NCBI RefSeq assembly: GCF_900105945.1
Contig: NZ_FNSO01000004.1
Coordinates: forward strand, 2,294,001 to 2,358,000
DNA length: 64,000 nt
Direction of reading: 5' to 3'
Source: Amycolatopsis tolypomycina
Lineage (GTDB): Bacteria > Actinomycetota > Actinomycetes > Mycobacteriales > Pseudonocardiaceae
Shown: positions 9,237-16,509 of the stretch, in pieces
How the letters are laid out: every line of letters begins with the position of its first letter
Position numbering within the stretch: position 1 is the stretch's first letter
Program-made: the position numbers and the translations under genes
Notes under the pieces: generated by a model
What the model was told of the DNA's origin: nothing
Databases searched by the model: none
Seen by the model: the letters and a program-made list of their open reading frames with translations, nothing else

Positions 9237-10000
9237 CAGACGTCCCGCCGCCGGAACACCACGAACGCCACGGCCAGCACCGCGGCGATCCCGGCGCACA
9301 TCCCGGCCAGGTTGACCCACGGGTGCGGGAAATCCGGATCCGGCACCGTCTTGAGGACCGCGGACCCGCCGAGCGTCGGCCAGTAGAAGAAGAGCCGGTG
9401 CAGCCACGCCGGGAAGAGCCCCGCGAGGGCGGGGACCAGGAAGATGATGCCGACCAGGGTGGCGAGCGCGCCCGCGGTGGCGCGCATGATCGTGCCGAGC
9501 CCGGCGGCCAGCACCGCGATCGCCGCGAGGTAGAGGCCGCCGCCCGTCACGGCGGAGAGCACTCCCGGGTCGTCGAGTGCCGCGTGGGGTACGGCGTGGC
9601 CGGCGAGCAGGGCCTGGCCGAGGAAGAACGCCGCGAACATCAGGGCCTGGCCCGCCACCGCGGCCACCGCCACCGCCACGACCACCTTGGCCGCCAGGAG
9701 CCGGTGGCGGCGGGGGGTGGCGAGCAGCGAAGTCTGCACCTGGCCGGTCGCGTGCTCGGCGGTGACGACCAGGATGCCGAGCACGCCGATGACCAGCTGC
9801 GCGACGATGTACGAACTCAGGCTGCGGTTGGCCGGGTCCCACGGGCCGTCGCCGGGGTAGTCCTTCGCCGCGGCGTTCATCGCGAGAGCCGTGATGCCGA
9901 GCCCGGCCGTGAACAGGCACGCGAGGGTGTACCAGGTGGAGCGCAGGCTGCGCAGCTTGATCCACTCCGCGCGGACGGAGTGCGTGAACGACACGCTCAT
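9236..10000 (-). CDS. ABC-2 type transporter permease
   Basis: A 254-residue membrane protein of the ABC-2 type. It has the usual N-terminal cytoplasmic stretch (RAEWIKLRSLRSTWYTL) before the first membrane segment and about six segments in total, ending in a basic FRRRDV tail. The ATG overlaps the ATPase stop by four bases, which identifies its partner ATPase. Such pairs usually export antibiotics, lipids or peptides, or protect against cell-envelope agents. The substrate is unknown. Confidence 0.88.
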   Translation of the reverse strand: MSVSFTHSVRAEWIKLRSLRSTWYTLACLFTAGLGITALAMNAAAKDYPGDGPWDPANRSLSSYIVAQLVIGVLGILVVTAEHATGQVQTSLLATPRRHRLLAAKVVVAVAVAAVAGQALMFAAFFLGQALLAGHAVPHAALDDPGVLSAVTGGGLYLAAIAVLAAGLGTIMRATAGALATLVGIIFLVPALAGLFPAWLHRLFFYWPTLGGSAVLKTVPDPDFPHPWVNLAGMCAGIAAVLAVAFVVFRRRDV

Positions 10001-10899
10001 GCCACCGCCCCCTGGTAGTCGAGGCTGTCCTCGGTCAGCGCCATGAAGGCGTCCTCCAGCGAGACGCGCTGCGGGGTGAGCTCGGCGAGCGCGACACCGT
10101 GGTGGGCCGCGAGTTGCCCGATCTCGGTGCTGGTCATGCCGGAGACGACCAGCGACGCCTCGACGCCTTCGCGCACGGCGGCCCCGGCGGTGACCAGCAG
10201 CCGCGCGAACCCCGGCTCGGGCGTGCGGACGAGCACGCTGCCTTCGCCGCGGACGAGCTCGCTCACGGCGGTGTCGGCGACGAGCCTGCCGCGGCCGATG
10301 ACGACCAGGTGGTCGGCGGTCTGCGCCATCTCGCTCATCAGGTGGCTGGACACCAGCACCGCCCGGCCCTCGCCGGCCAGGGTGCGCAGGAGGCCCCGGA
10401 TCCAGCGGATCCCCTCCGGATCGAGCCCGTTCACCGGCTCGTCGAAGAGCAGCACGCCCGGGTCGCCGAGCAACGCCGCCGCGATGCCGAGCCGCTGCCG
10501 CATGCCGAGCGAGAACCCGCCGGCGCGCTTGCCTGCCACGCTCTCCAGCCCGGTCCGGGCGAGCACCTCGCCGACCCGGCGCCGGGGGAGCCCGTTGGCG
10601 ACCGCGAGCGCCAGCAGGTGGTCGTAGGCCTTCCGGCCGCCGTGCACGGCACCGGCGTCGAGCAACGCGCCCACTTCGGTGAGCGGCACGGGGAGGTCCC
10701 GGTAGCGGCGCCCGCCGACGGTGACCGAGCCCCGGGTCGGCGCGGCCAGGCCCACGATCAGCTTCATGGTCGTGGACTTCCCGGCGCCGTTGGGGCCGAG
10801 GAACCCGGTCACCTGCCCGGGTTCGACGGTGAAGGACAGGTCGTCCACCACGGTGTCGGGCCCGTACCGCTTGGTGAGGCCCCGGATTTCGATCGTCAT
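9997..10899 (-). CDS. ABC transporter ATP-binding protein (drug/peptide exporter type)
   Basis: A 300-residue cytoplasmic ATPase. It has Walker A GPNGAGKST (about residues 35-43), a signature written as FSLGMRQRL, Walker B LLFDEP, and the switch His in SSHLMSEM. The C-terminal third is the extension typical of the DrrA/CcmA/BcrA type. It is the first gene of a five-gene operon (ATPase, permease, membrane protein, regulator, kinase) in which every junction overlaps. The layout suggests a self-regulated export or resistance system. Confidence 0.93.
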   Translation of the reverse strand: MTIEIRGLTKRYGPDTVVDDLSFTVEPGQVTGFLGPNGAGKSTTMKLIVGLAAPTRGSVTVGGRRYRDLPVPLTEVGALLDAGAVHGGRKAYDHLLALAVANGLPRRRVGEVLARTGLESVAGKRAGGFSLGMRQRLGIAAALLGDPGVLLFDEPVNGLDPEGIRWIRGLLRTLAGEGRAVLVSSHLMSEMAQTADHLVVIGRGRLVADTAVSELVRGEGSVLVRTPEPGFARLLVTAGAAVREGVEASLVVSGMTSTEIGQLAAHHGVALAELTPQRVSLEDAFMALTEDSLDYQGAVA

Positions 10900-10934
10900 G
10901 CGGCGAGCGTGGCCCGCCCGCCTGGCCGGTTCCT

Positions 10935-10959
10935 GGGAGATCGTGGGAGAACCCGGAGA
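10935..10959. promoter_or_regulatory. Three direct repeats, candidate response-regulator binding site
   Basis: GGGAGA at 10935-10940 and 10945-10950 and CGGAGA at 10954-10959 lie 36-60 bp upstream of the ATPase start, spaced 10 and 9 bp. OmpR-family regulators commonly bind direct repeats spaced about one helical turn. The assignment to the regulator at 7459-8151 is inference. Confidence 0.4.
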
Positions 10960-10995
10960 ATCCGGCGCGCCGGCGGACGTCCCGGCCCGTGGTTC

Positions 10996-11886
10996 TCAGG
11001 AAGTCGTGATGCTGCCGGGCACGAGGCTCGCCGCCGCGTCGAGGAAGGCGTCGACCAGGGGTGATCGGCGTGCGGTGAGCCAGGCCAGGGCGACGTGGTT
11101 CGGGGCGATGTCCGGCACCGGGATGCCGATGACGTCCGGGCGGGTGTAGAACATCGCCGTCGACCGGGGGATGACGCTGATCCCGGCGCCGGCGGCGACC
11201 AGCTCCAGTTTCTCTTCCACGCTGTGGATCCGCGGCACTTCGGGGCGGCCGGGGGCGCGCAGTTCGACGGCGATGTCCCGCCATTCCGGGACGGCGTCGG
11301 GGTCCTGCAGCAGGTGCTCGCCGGCGAGTTCGGTGATCGACACGGACTCCTCGCCGGCCAGCCGGTGCGTGGCCGGCACCATGACGACGCGGGGTTCGGT
11401 GAACAGCGGCCGCACGGTCAGCCCGCGCCGCTCGACCGGCAGCCGGACGATGCCGACGTCGACGCGGCCGTCGTGCAGGACCGCGACCTGGTCGTGCCAG
11501 CTGGTGCGCAGCAGCCGGACGCCGACGTCCGGCCGGTGCCGGGCCAGCTCCCGCACCGCCGGGGTGACCACGATGCCCGGCATGAAACCGACCGTGAGCA
11601 CCGGCTTCGCGCCGGCGGCCGCGGTGACTCGCCGGTGCACGGCTTCGGCCGCCGCCAGCAGGTCACGGGCGTCGGCCAGGAGCTGTTCGCCGGCCGCGGT
11701 GAGGACGGTGGTGCGGCGGTCGCGGACGAACAGGGGCGTCTTGAGCTCGTCCTCCAGGGCGCGGATCCGGCGCGACAGCGCGGGCTGGGCGATGTGCAGC
11801 CGCGCGGCGGCCCGCCCGAAGTGCAGCTCTTCGGCCACGGCGACGAAGTACCGCAGTTGCCGCAGGTCGAAGTCCACGCCGAGCAT
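10996..11886 (-). CDS. LysR-family regulator divergent from the NAD-epimerase
   Basis: A 296-residue LysR-type activator. The N-terminal winged helix-turn-helix (LRQLRYFVAVAEELHFGRAA) is followed by a two-lobed effector-binding domain. The ATG at 11886 was chosen because the conserved DLRQLRYF follows directly; the reading frame stays open upstream but that part looks unlike any LysR N-terminus. It is transcribed away from the epimerase gene at 11999, with an 18-bp-arm palindrome between them, the standard LysR/target arrangement. The effector is unknown. Confidence 0.9.
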   Translation of the reverse strand: MLGVDFDLRQLRYFVAVAEELHFGRAAARLHIAQPALSRRIRALEDELKTPLFVRDRRTTVLTAAGEQLLADARDLLAAAEAVHRRVTAAAGAKPVLTVGFMPGIVVTPAVRELARHRPDVGVRLLRTSWHDQVAVLHDGRVDVGIVRLPVERRGLTVRPLFTEPRVVMVPATHRLAGEESVSITELAGEHLLQDPDAVPEWRDIAVELRAPGRPEVPRIHSVEEKLELVAAGAGISVIPRSTAMFYTRPDVIGIPVPDIAPNHVALAWLTARRSPLVDAFLDAAASLVPGSITTS

Positions 11887-11895
11887 CGTAGGCCG

Positions 11896-11916
11896 GTGAT
11901 GCCGAAGCGGCATCAC
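11896..11916. promoter_or_regulatory. Inverted repeat, candidate LysR box
   Basis: GTGATGCCG (11896-11904), a 3-bp spacer, then CGGCATCAC (11908-11916): a perfect inverted repeat containing the T-N11-A signature (T11900, A11912). It lies in the gap between the divergent LysR gene and the epimerase gene. Confidence 0.65.
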
Positions 11917-11998
11917 AGCGCGCGGAACGGGTCTTGGACGCCCGGCGGGTGCCCGGGCCACCGTGGAGGAGGAACGAAACACGAGTCAAGGGACAGCG

Positions 11999-12841
11999 AT
12001 GAAAATCTTCCTCACGGGCGGTTCGGGCTACATCGGCCGCGCGACGATCGGCGAGCTGGTGCGGCTCGGGCACACCGTCGAGGCGCTCGCGCGCAGCGAA
12101 CGGGCGGAAACGGCCGTGGTCGCCGCCGGGGCGGGTGCGGTCCGCGGTGGCCTGGCCGACCTGGCCGTGCTCAACCAGGCGGCGGCGCGGGCGGAAGCCG
12201 TGATCCACCTCGCCCAGGCGGCCACTGGAGAGGAGGACTTGGCGGCCGCCACCGCGATGCAGGACGGCGTCGGCGGCGGCACCTACGTCCACACCGGCGG
12301 CAGCTGGGTCTACGGCGACACCGGTGGCGTGCGGGACGAGACCGCGCCGTGGCACCCACCGGCCGTCGTGGCGTGGCGCAAAGCCGTCGAGGACGCGGTG
12401 CTGGCCCGGGCGGCCGACGGCGGCCGGCCGGTCGTCGTCCAGCCCGGGCTGCTCTACGGCGGCGACAACCGCCTGATCGACGCGTTCTTCGTCCGGCCGG
12501 GCCGGGAAACCGGCGAGGTCCCGTACATCGGCGACGGCGGCAACCACTGGGCCCTGATCCACCTCGACGACCTGGCCCGCCTCTACGCGGCCGCGCTGTC
12601 GGCGCCGCCGGGCTCGGTGTACCTCGGGGTGGGCGGGAACGGCCCGACGGCCAAGGAGGTCGCCGAAGCCTGCGCCGCGACGCTCGGCGGGAAGGCCGTC
12701 TCCCTCACCCTCGAGCAGGCCCGCGAGCGGATGGGCCCGATCGCCGACGCGTTCGCCCTCGACCAGCAGCTCACCTCCGCCAAGGCGCAACGCGAGCTGG
12801 GCTGGACGCCCCGGCACACCGATCCGCTGAGCGAGTTCTGA
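11999..12841 (+). CDS. Atypical NAD(P)-dependent epimerase/dehydratase-type SDR
   Basis: A 280-residue short-chain dehydrogenase of the atypical/extended type. The dinucleotide-binding motif is TGGSGYIG (about residues 6-13). A conserved GGSWVYGDTGG segment follows in the middle, and LLYGGDNRLIDAFF lies in the substrate half. I do not find the usual catalytic YxxxK; the matching position reads WRKAVE, so it may bind nucleotide without classical epimerase chemistry or may be a quinone-reductase-like member. It is divergent from a LysR regulator that probably controls it. Substrate unknown. Confidence 0.85.
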   Translation: MKIFLTGGSGYIGRATIGELVRLGHTVEALARSERAETAVVAAGAGAVRGGLADLAVLNQAAARAEAVIHLAQAATGEEDLAAATAMQDGVGGGTYVHTGGSWVYGDTGGVRDETAPWHPPAVVAWRKAVEDAVLARAADGGRPVVVQPGLLYGGDNRLIDAFFVRPGRETGEVPYIGDGGNHWALIHLDDLARLYAAALSAPPGSVYLGVGGNGPTAKEVAEACAATLGGKAVSLTLEQARERMGPIADAFALDQQLTSAKAQRELGWTPRHTDPLSEF

Positions 12842-12843
12842 CG

Positions 12844-12960
12844 CACCCCGTGCCCACCCCCGGCCAGCTCGTCCACCCGGGACCGAGGCAGCTTGAGCAC
12901 GAGCTGCCCGCGGACGAACATCGCGAAGATCCGGCCGTGCGCGCGCGGCTGGAACCTCAC
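12844..12960 (-). pseudogene. Shard resembling a TfoX N-terminal domain
   Basis: About 39 codons on the minus strand read as natural protein: HGRIFAMFVRGQLVLKLPRS followed by RVDEL. This recalls the middle of TfoX/Sxy N-terminal domains, where a strand of the form GRIFAM and a KLP...RVDEL turn are usual. The GTG at 12960 overlaps the stop of the acyl-CoA synthetase gene. After about 39 codons the frame enters antisense of the epimerase gene and loses sense. I read it as a truncated remnant rather than a working gene. Confidence 0.4.
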
Positions 12961-14525
12961 CGCTGCCGCAGCAGGTAGCGCTGGACCTTCCCGCTCGGCG
13001 TCTTCGGCAGCGCGTCGACGAAGTGCACGGTGCGCGGGTAGGCGTGCTTGGAGTACTCCTCGCGCACGAGCCGCTGGAGATCCGCGGCGAGGCCGTCGTT
13101 CGGCTCGGCCTCGCCGGTGAGGACGACGAAGGCTTCGACCACCTCGCCGCGGACGCCTTCGGGGTCGGGACGGCCGACGACGGCGACGTCCGCGACCGCG
13201 GGGTGGGTGATCAGCACGCTTTCCACGTCGAACGGCCCGATCCGGTAGCCGGCGGCCAGGATGACGTCGTCGTTGCGGGCGGTGAAGAAGTAGTACCCCT
13301 CGTCGTCGACGCGGCCGGTGTCGGCGGTGAGGTACCAGCGCCCGTCGGCGGTGAACCGCTCCGCCGTCTTCCCGGGCTCTTCGTGGTAGCCGGTGAACCA
13401 CAACAGGGGGCTGTGCTCGACGTCGACGGCGAGCTGGCCGTCGACGGTGCCGGCGGCGTAGCCGGGCATCGGCTGCCCCATCGAGCCGGGCCGGACCGGC
13501 CGGGCCACGTCCGGGTGCCAGTGGTTGTTGACGACCATGCCGAGTTCGGTCTGGCCGTAGTGGTCGCGGACCTCGACGCCGAGCGCGTCGCGGGCCCAGC
13601 CGGCGATCTCCGGCGTCAGCGGTTCGCCTGCCGACGAGGCCCGCCGCAGCCGCAGGTCGCGGACCAGGCCGCTCTTGCCGAGCGCCCGGTAGACGGTGGG
13701 GGCGGCGGCGAAGTTGGTGACGCCGAACTTCCCGACGACGGCGACCGTGGCCTCGGGCGTGAACCCCGCGTCGAGGAGGAGGTTCCGGCGGCCGGCGGCC
13801 AGCGGGGCCAGGATGCCGTAGTAGAGGCCGTACGCCCAGCCGGGGTCGGCGGCGTTCCAGAAGACGTCGTCCGCGGTGACGTCGAGGCCGTAGTGCAGGT
13901 AGCAGTGGAAGGACGCCAGCGCGCGGACCGGCACCGGGACCCCCTTGGGCTTGCCGGTGGTGCCGCTGGTGAACAGCTGCAGCATCGTCCCGGCGCCGCC
14001 GACCGCGATCGAAGTCGCGAGGGGTTCGGCTTCGTCGATGAGCCGGTCGAACGCTTCCCCGGTCTCGAGGACGTCGATGCCCTGGATCGGGTCGAGTTTC
14101 GCGCGCTGGGCCGGCTCGGTGACGACCAGCTTCGCGCGGGAGGCTTCGACGCGCATCCGGATGGCGCCGGTGGCGAACGCCGTGAACAGCGGCACGTGCA
14201 CCGCGCCGATCCGCCAGATCGCCAGGAGCGTCGTCACCAGTTCGGGGCGCTTGCCCATGAGGACCGGGACCCGGTCGCCGCGCCGGACGCCGCGCGCGGC
14301 GAGGACGGTGGCGAGCCGCCGGGAGCGGCAGGCCAGCTCCCCGTAGGTCAGGTCGCGGGCGGCGAGATCCGGGCCGACGAAGGTGAACGCGACGGCGTCG
14401 GCGTCGTGGCGGTCGCACAGCAGGTGGGCCACGTCCGCCTCCGCCGCGCCGTAGGCGGCCAGCCAGGCTTCGACCGCGTCGGAAGGGGAAAGCGGCACGA
14501 CGACCTCCGGGTTCGTTCGGTCCAT
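12957..14525 (-). CDS. AMP-dependent acyl-CoA synthetase
   Basis: A 522-residue adenylate-forming ligase that would activate a carboxylic acid to its CoA thioester with ATP. Visible motifs are the P-loop FTSGTTGKPKG, the adenine-binding DHYGQTELG, the hinge region in YYFFTARNDDVILAAGYRIG and the catalytic Lys of PKTPSGKVQRYLL near the C-terminus. The sequence is closer to short/medium-chain or aromatic acid ligases than to long-chain FadD enzymes. It is divergent from a LuxR-type regulator 53 bp away, which probably controls it. Substrate unknown. Confidence 0.9.
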   Translation of the reverse strand: MDRTNPEVVVPLSPSDAVEAWLAAYGAAEADVAHLLCDRHDADAVAFTFVGPDLAARDLTYGELACRSRRLATVLAARGVRRGDRVPVLMGKRPELVTTLLAIWRIGAVHVPLFTAFATGAIRMRVEASRAKLVVTEPAQRAKLDPIQGIDVLETGEAFDRLIDEAEPLATSIAVGGAGTMLQLFTSGTTGKPKGVPVPVRALASFHCYLHYGLDVTADDVFWNAADPGWAYGLYYGILAPLAAGRRNLLLDAGFTPEATVAVVGKFGVTNFAAAPTVYRALGKSGLVRDLRLRRASSAGEPLTPEIAGWARDALGVEVRDHYGQTELGMVVNNHWHPDVARPVRPGSMGQPMPGYAAGTVDGQLAVDVEHSPLLWFTGYHEEPGKTAERFTADGRWYLTADTGRVDDEGYYFFTARNDDVILAAGYRIGPFDVESVLITHPAVADVAVVGRPDPEGVRGEVVEAFVVLTGEAEPNDGLAADLQRLVREEYSKHAYPRTVHFVDALPKTPSGKVQRYLLRQR

Positions 14526-14578
14526 TCGGGACGGCCGGGCGATTGTCACCGCGGCACCGCCCGGGTCACACTGTGGCG

Positions 14579-15409
14579 GTGAGCGCGGAGACGAGCCACC
14601 CTCCGACGAGGGGGGTGGAGCCGGCGGTGACGGCCGCACTGGCCAGGCTGCGGGCCGGCACCGGGGCGAGCCTGGCGTTCGCCGGGCGGGTCACCGGGTC
14701 GGGCGTGCTGCTCGACGCGTTCGACGGCCCGGTGGTCGGTCCCCTCCGCGGCGTGCTGCTCGGCGCCGGGCACGGGGTCGGCGGCCGGGTGGTCGCCCGG
14801 CAGCGCGCGCTGTCCCTGCCGGACTACGTCGGCTCGCCGGCGATCACCCACCGCTACGACCAGGTCATCCGGGCCGAGTCGTTGCGCGCGATGGCGGCGG
14901 CCCCGGTCATCGTGGCGCGGCGGTGCGTCGCGGTGCTCTACGTCGCCCTGCGCACCAGCCAGCGGGAGATGGGCCGCCTGCTCGACGCGGTTTCCCACGA
15001 GGCCCGCGGCCTCGAACAGGATCTTGCGGTCACCGACGTGCTCCGCCGGCTGCGCGACCGGCACACGGCCGAGGACAGCGTCCGGCGGTCCCGGGTGGCC
15101 GAGGCGTACGCGGACCTGCGGGCGCTCGCCGGCGAGGTCGGTGACCCCCGGCTGCGCGCGCGGCTGCTGGAGACGGCCGGGTTGCTGGCGCACCCGGCGC
15201 CGGGTGCGGCGGCACCGCACCTGACGGGCCGGGAAGCGGACGTGCTGGCGCTGCTGTCGACCGGCCTGTCGAACCAGGGGATCGCCGAGCGGCTGGGCAT
15301 CGGCCTGTACACGGTCAAGGACCACGTCAAGAACATCCTGGCGAAGCTCGGCGCCGAAGGCAGGCTGGACGCGGTGGCCCGGGCCCGGCGCCTCGGCCTC
15401 ACGCCGTAG
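14579..15409 (+). CDS. LuxR-type helix-turn-helix regulator with N-terminal sensory region
   Basis: A 276-residue regulator. Residues about 1-140 look like a GAF-type sensory fold (LAFAGRVTGSGVLLDAF). A coiled linker follows, then a C-terminal GerE/LuxR DNA-binding domain (LTGREADVLALLSTGLSNQG, about residues 215-234, to VKDHVKNILAKLG). The GTG at 14579 is preferred; a weak -10 element (CACACT, 14567-14572) lies 6 bp before it, suggesting a leaderless message. It is divergent from the acyl-CoA synthetase gene, the likely target. Confidence 0.82.
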   Translation: MSAETSHPPTRGVEPAVTAALARLRAGTGASLAFAGRVTGSGVLLDAFDGPVVGPLRGVLLGAGHGVGGRVVARQRALSLPDYVGSPAITHRYDQVIRAESLRAMAAAPVIVARRCVAVLYVALRTSQREMGRLLDAVSHEARGLEQDLAVTDVLRRLRDRHTAEDSVRRSRVAEAYADLRALAGEVGDPRLRARLLETAGLLAHPAPGAAAPHLTGREADVLALLSTGLSNQGIAERLGIGLYTVKDHVKNILAKLGAEGRLDAVARARRLGLTP

Positions 15410-15427
15410 TCGGTCCGGCCGCGGCCC

Positions 15428-15433
15428 TATGAT
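15428..15433 (+). promoter_or_regulatory. -10 element directly before the cytidylyltransferase start
   Basis: TATGAT lies six bases before the ATG at 15440, so transcription would start at or next to the start codon and give a leaderless message. Confidence 0.5.
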
Positions 15434-15439
15434 GCGGCC

Positions 15440-16156
15440 ATGGTGAGGCAGGCGGCGGCGGTGGTGTTGGCCAGTGGCGCGGGTACCCGCGTCGGGGCCG
15501 GGGTCAACAAGGTCTACCTCCCGCTCGCCGGGCGCCGGGTCGTTGCGTGGTCCCTGGCCGCGTTCGCCGGGGTGCCCGGGGTCGGGCCGCTGGTGCTGGT
15601 CGTCCGGCCCCAGGACGACGACCTCGTCCGGGAGGTGCTCGAGCGCGAAGTCGACGGCGCCGCGGTCGAGGTCGTCCACGGCGGCCGGACCCGGCAGGAG
15701 TCCGAGCTGCAGGCCCTGCGGCACCTCGCCGGCCGCATCGGCCGCGGCACCGTGGACACCGTGCTGCTCCACGACGGCGCGCGTCCGCTGGTCAGCCCGG
15801 CGTTGATCGCCGCCGTGCTGCACGAGGCCCGCGAACACGGCGGGGCGATCCCGGCGCTGCCGGCCGACCACATCGCCGCGGTCGCCGGCGACGGCGAGAC
15901 GCTGGTGGCGCTCCCGCCGGCGTCGATGGTCCTCGCCCAGACGCCGCAGGCGTTCCGGGCCGCGCCGCTGCTGGCGGCCTACGAGCAGGCCGCCGGCGAG
16001 CAGTTCGAGGGCACCGACACCTCGTCGGTGATGGAACGGTTCTCCTCGGTCCCGGTGCGGTGGGTCCGGGGGGAGCAGGAGAACCTCAAGGTGACCTACC
16101 CGCGCGACCTCGTGTTCGCCGAGCACGTCCTGACCGCGGCGGGCCACGGCGGCTGA
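15440..16156 (+). CDS. IspD-like cytidylyltransferase
   Basis: A 238-residue nucleotidyltransferase of the IspD/TarI type, which couple CTP to a sugar- or polyol-phosphate. The N-terminal signature is VLASGAGTRVGAGVNKVYLP, the core has LLHDGARPLV, and the C-terminal half has AQTPQAFR, TDTSSVMER and ENLKVTYPRDL. Several positions differ from housekeeping IspD: LAS replaces the AAG triplet, NK replaces PK, and TDTSS replaces TDDA. No ispF neighbour is present. It may therefore be a second copy or a TarI/pathway-specific enzyme. Confidence 0.8.
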   Translation: MVRQAAAVVLASGAGTRVGAGVNKVYLPLAGRRVVAWSLAAFAGVPGVGPLVLVVRPQDDDLVREVLEREVDGAAVEVVHGGRTRQESELQALRHLAGRIGRGTVDTVLLHDGARPLVSPALIAAVLHEAREHGGAIPALPADHIAAVAGDGETLVALPPASMVLAQTPQAFRAAPLLAAYEQAAGEQFEGTDTSSVMERFSSVPVRWVRGEQENLKVTYPRDLVFAEHVLTAAGHGG

Positions 16157-16172
16157 CGGGCGGCCGCGGTGG

Positions 16173-16193
16173 CCCGGCCGCTCAGCGGCCGGG
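16173..16193 (+). terminator. Hairpin after the cytidylyltransferase gene
   Basis: CCCGGCCGC and GCGGCCGGG form a 9-bp perfect stem with a TCA loop, 16 bp after the stop codon. There is no T-tract, which is usual for GC-rich actinomycete terminators. Confidence 0.5.
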
Positions 16194-16509
16194 GGTGCAG
16201 GCCGGGGCTCGGTGCGCACGGACCAGCCGCTGTTCCCGGCCATCCGCACGGCGGCACTGGGCGGCCTGGCCCCGGACGCGGCCGCGCACGTGATCGACCG
16301 GCTGGCCGGCCAAGGAGCCGGTGCTCACCGGCCGCGAGGTGGCGGCGGTCCGGCTCGTCGCCAGGGGCAGCGCCTGCAACTGGCGGTCCGCGGCTACGAC
16401 AGGTCGCCGGCCGCCGGCACCGTCCCCGCTGCGGCGCGGTCGGCCGTTTGCCGGTGATCGAGCCGGGAACCCGAAGTGCTGGTCTCGCCGATCGAGGAAA
16501 GGTTCGAGG
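16194..16509 (+). other. 316-bp gap with a possible LuxR helix-turn-helix shard
   Basis: No intact gene is supported. At 16312-16371 the plus strand reads KEPVLTGREVAAVRLVARGS, which looks like the beginning of a GerE/LuxR DNA-binding domain, but the frame degenerates at once. A different frame just before it (about 16212-16315) also has coding-like codon use. I read this as debris of a decayed regulator gene. Confidence 0.3.

Noticed and set aside
16212..16457. An 81-codon ORF in the gap after the cytidylyltransferase gene
   Set aside because: No ribosome-binding site and the translation turns into Arg/Gly-rich filler; the coding-like signal changes frame, so debris is more likely.
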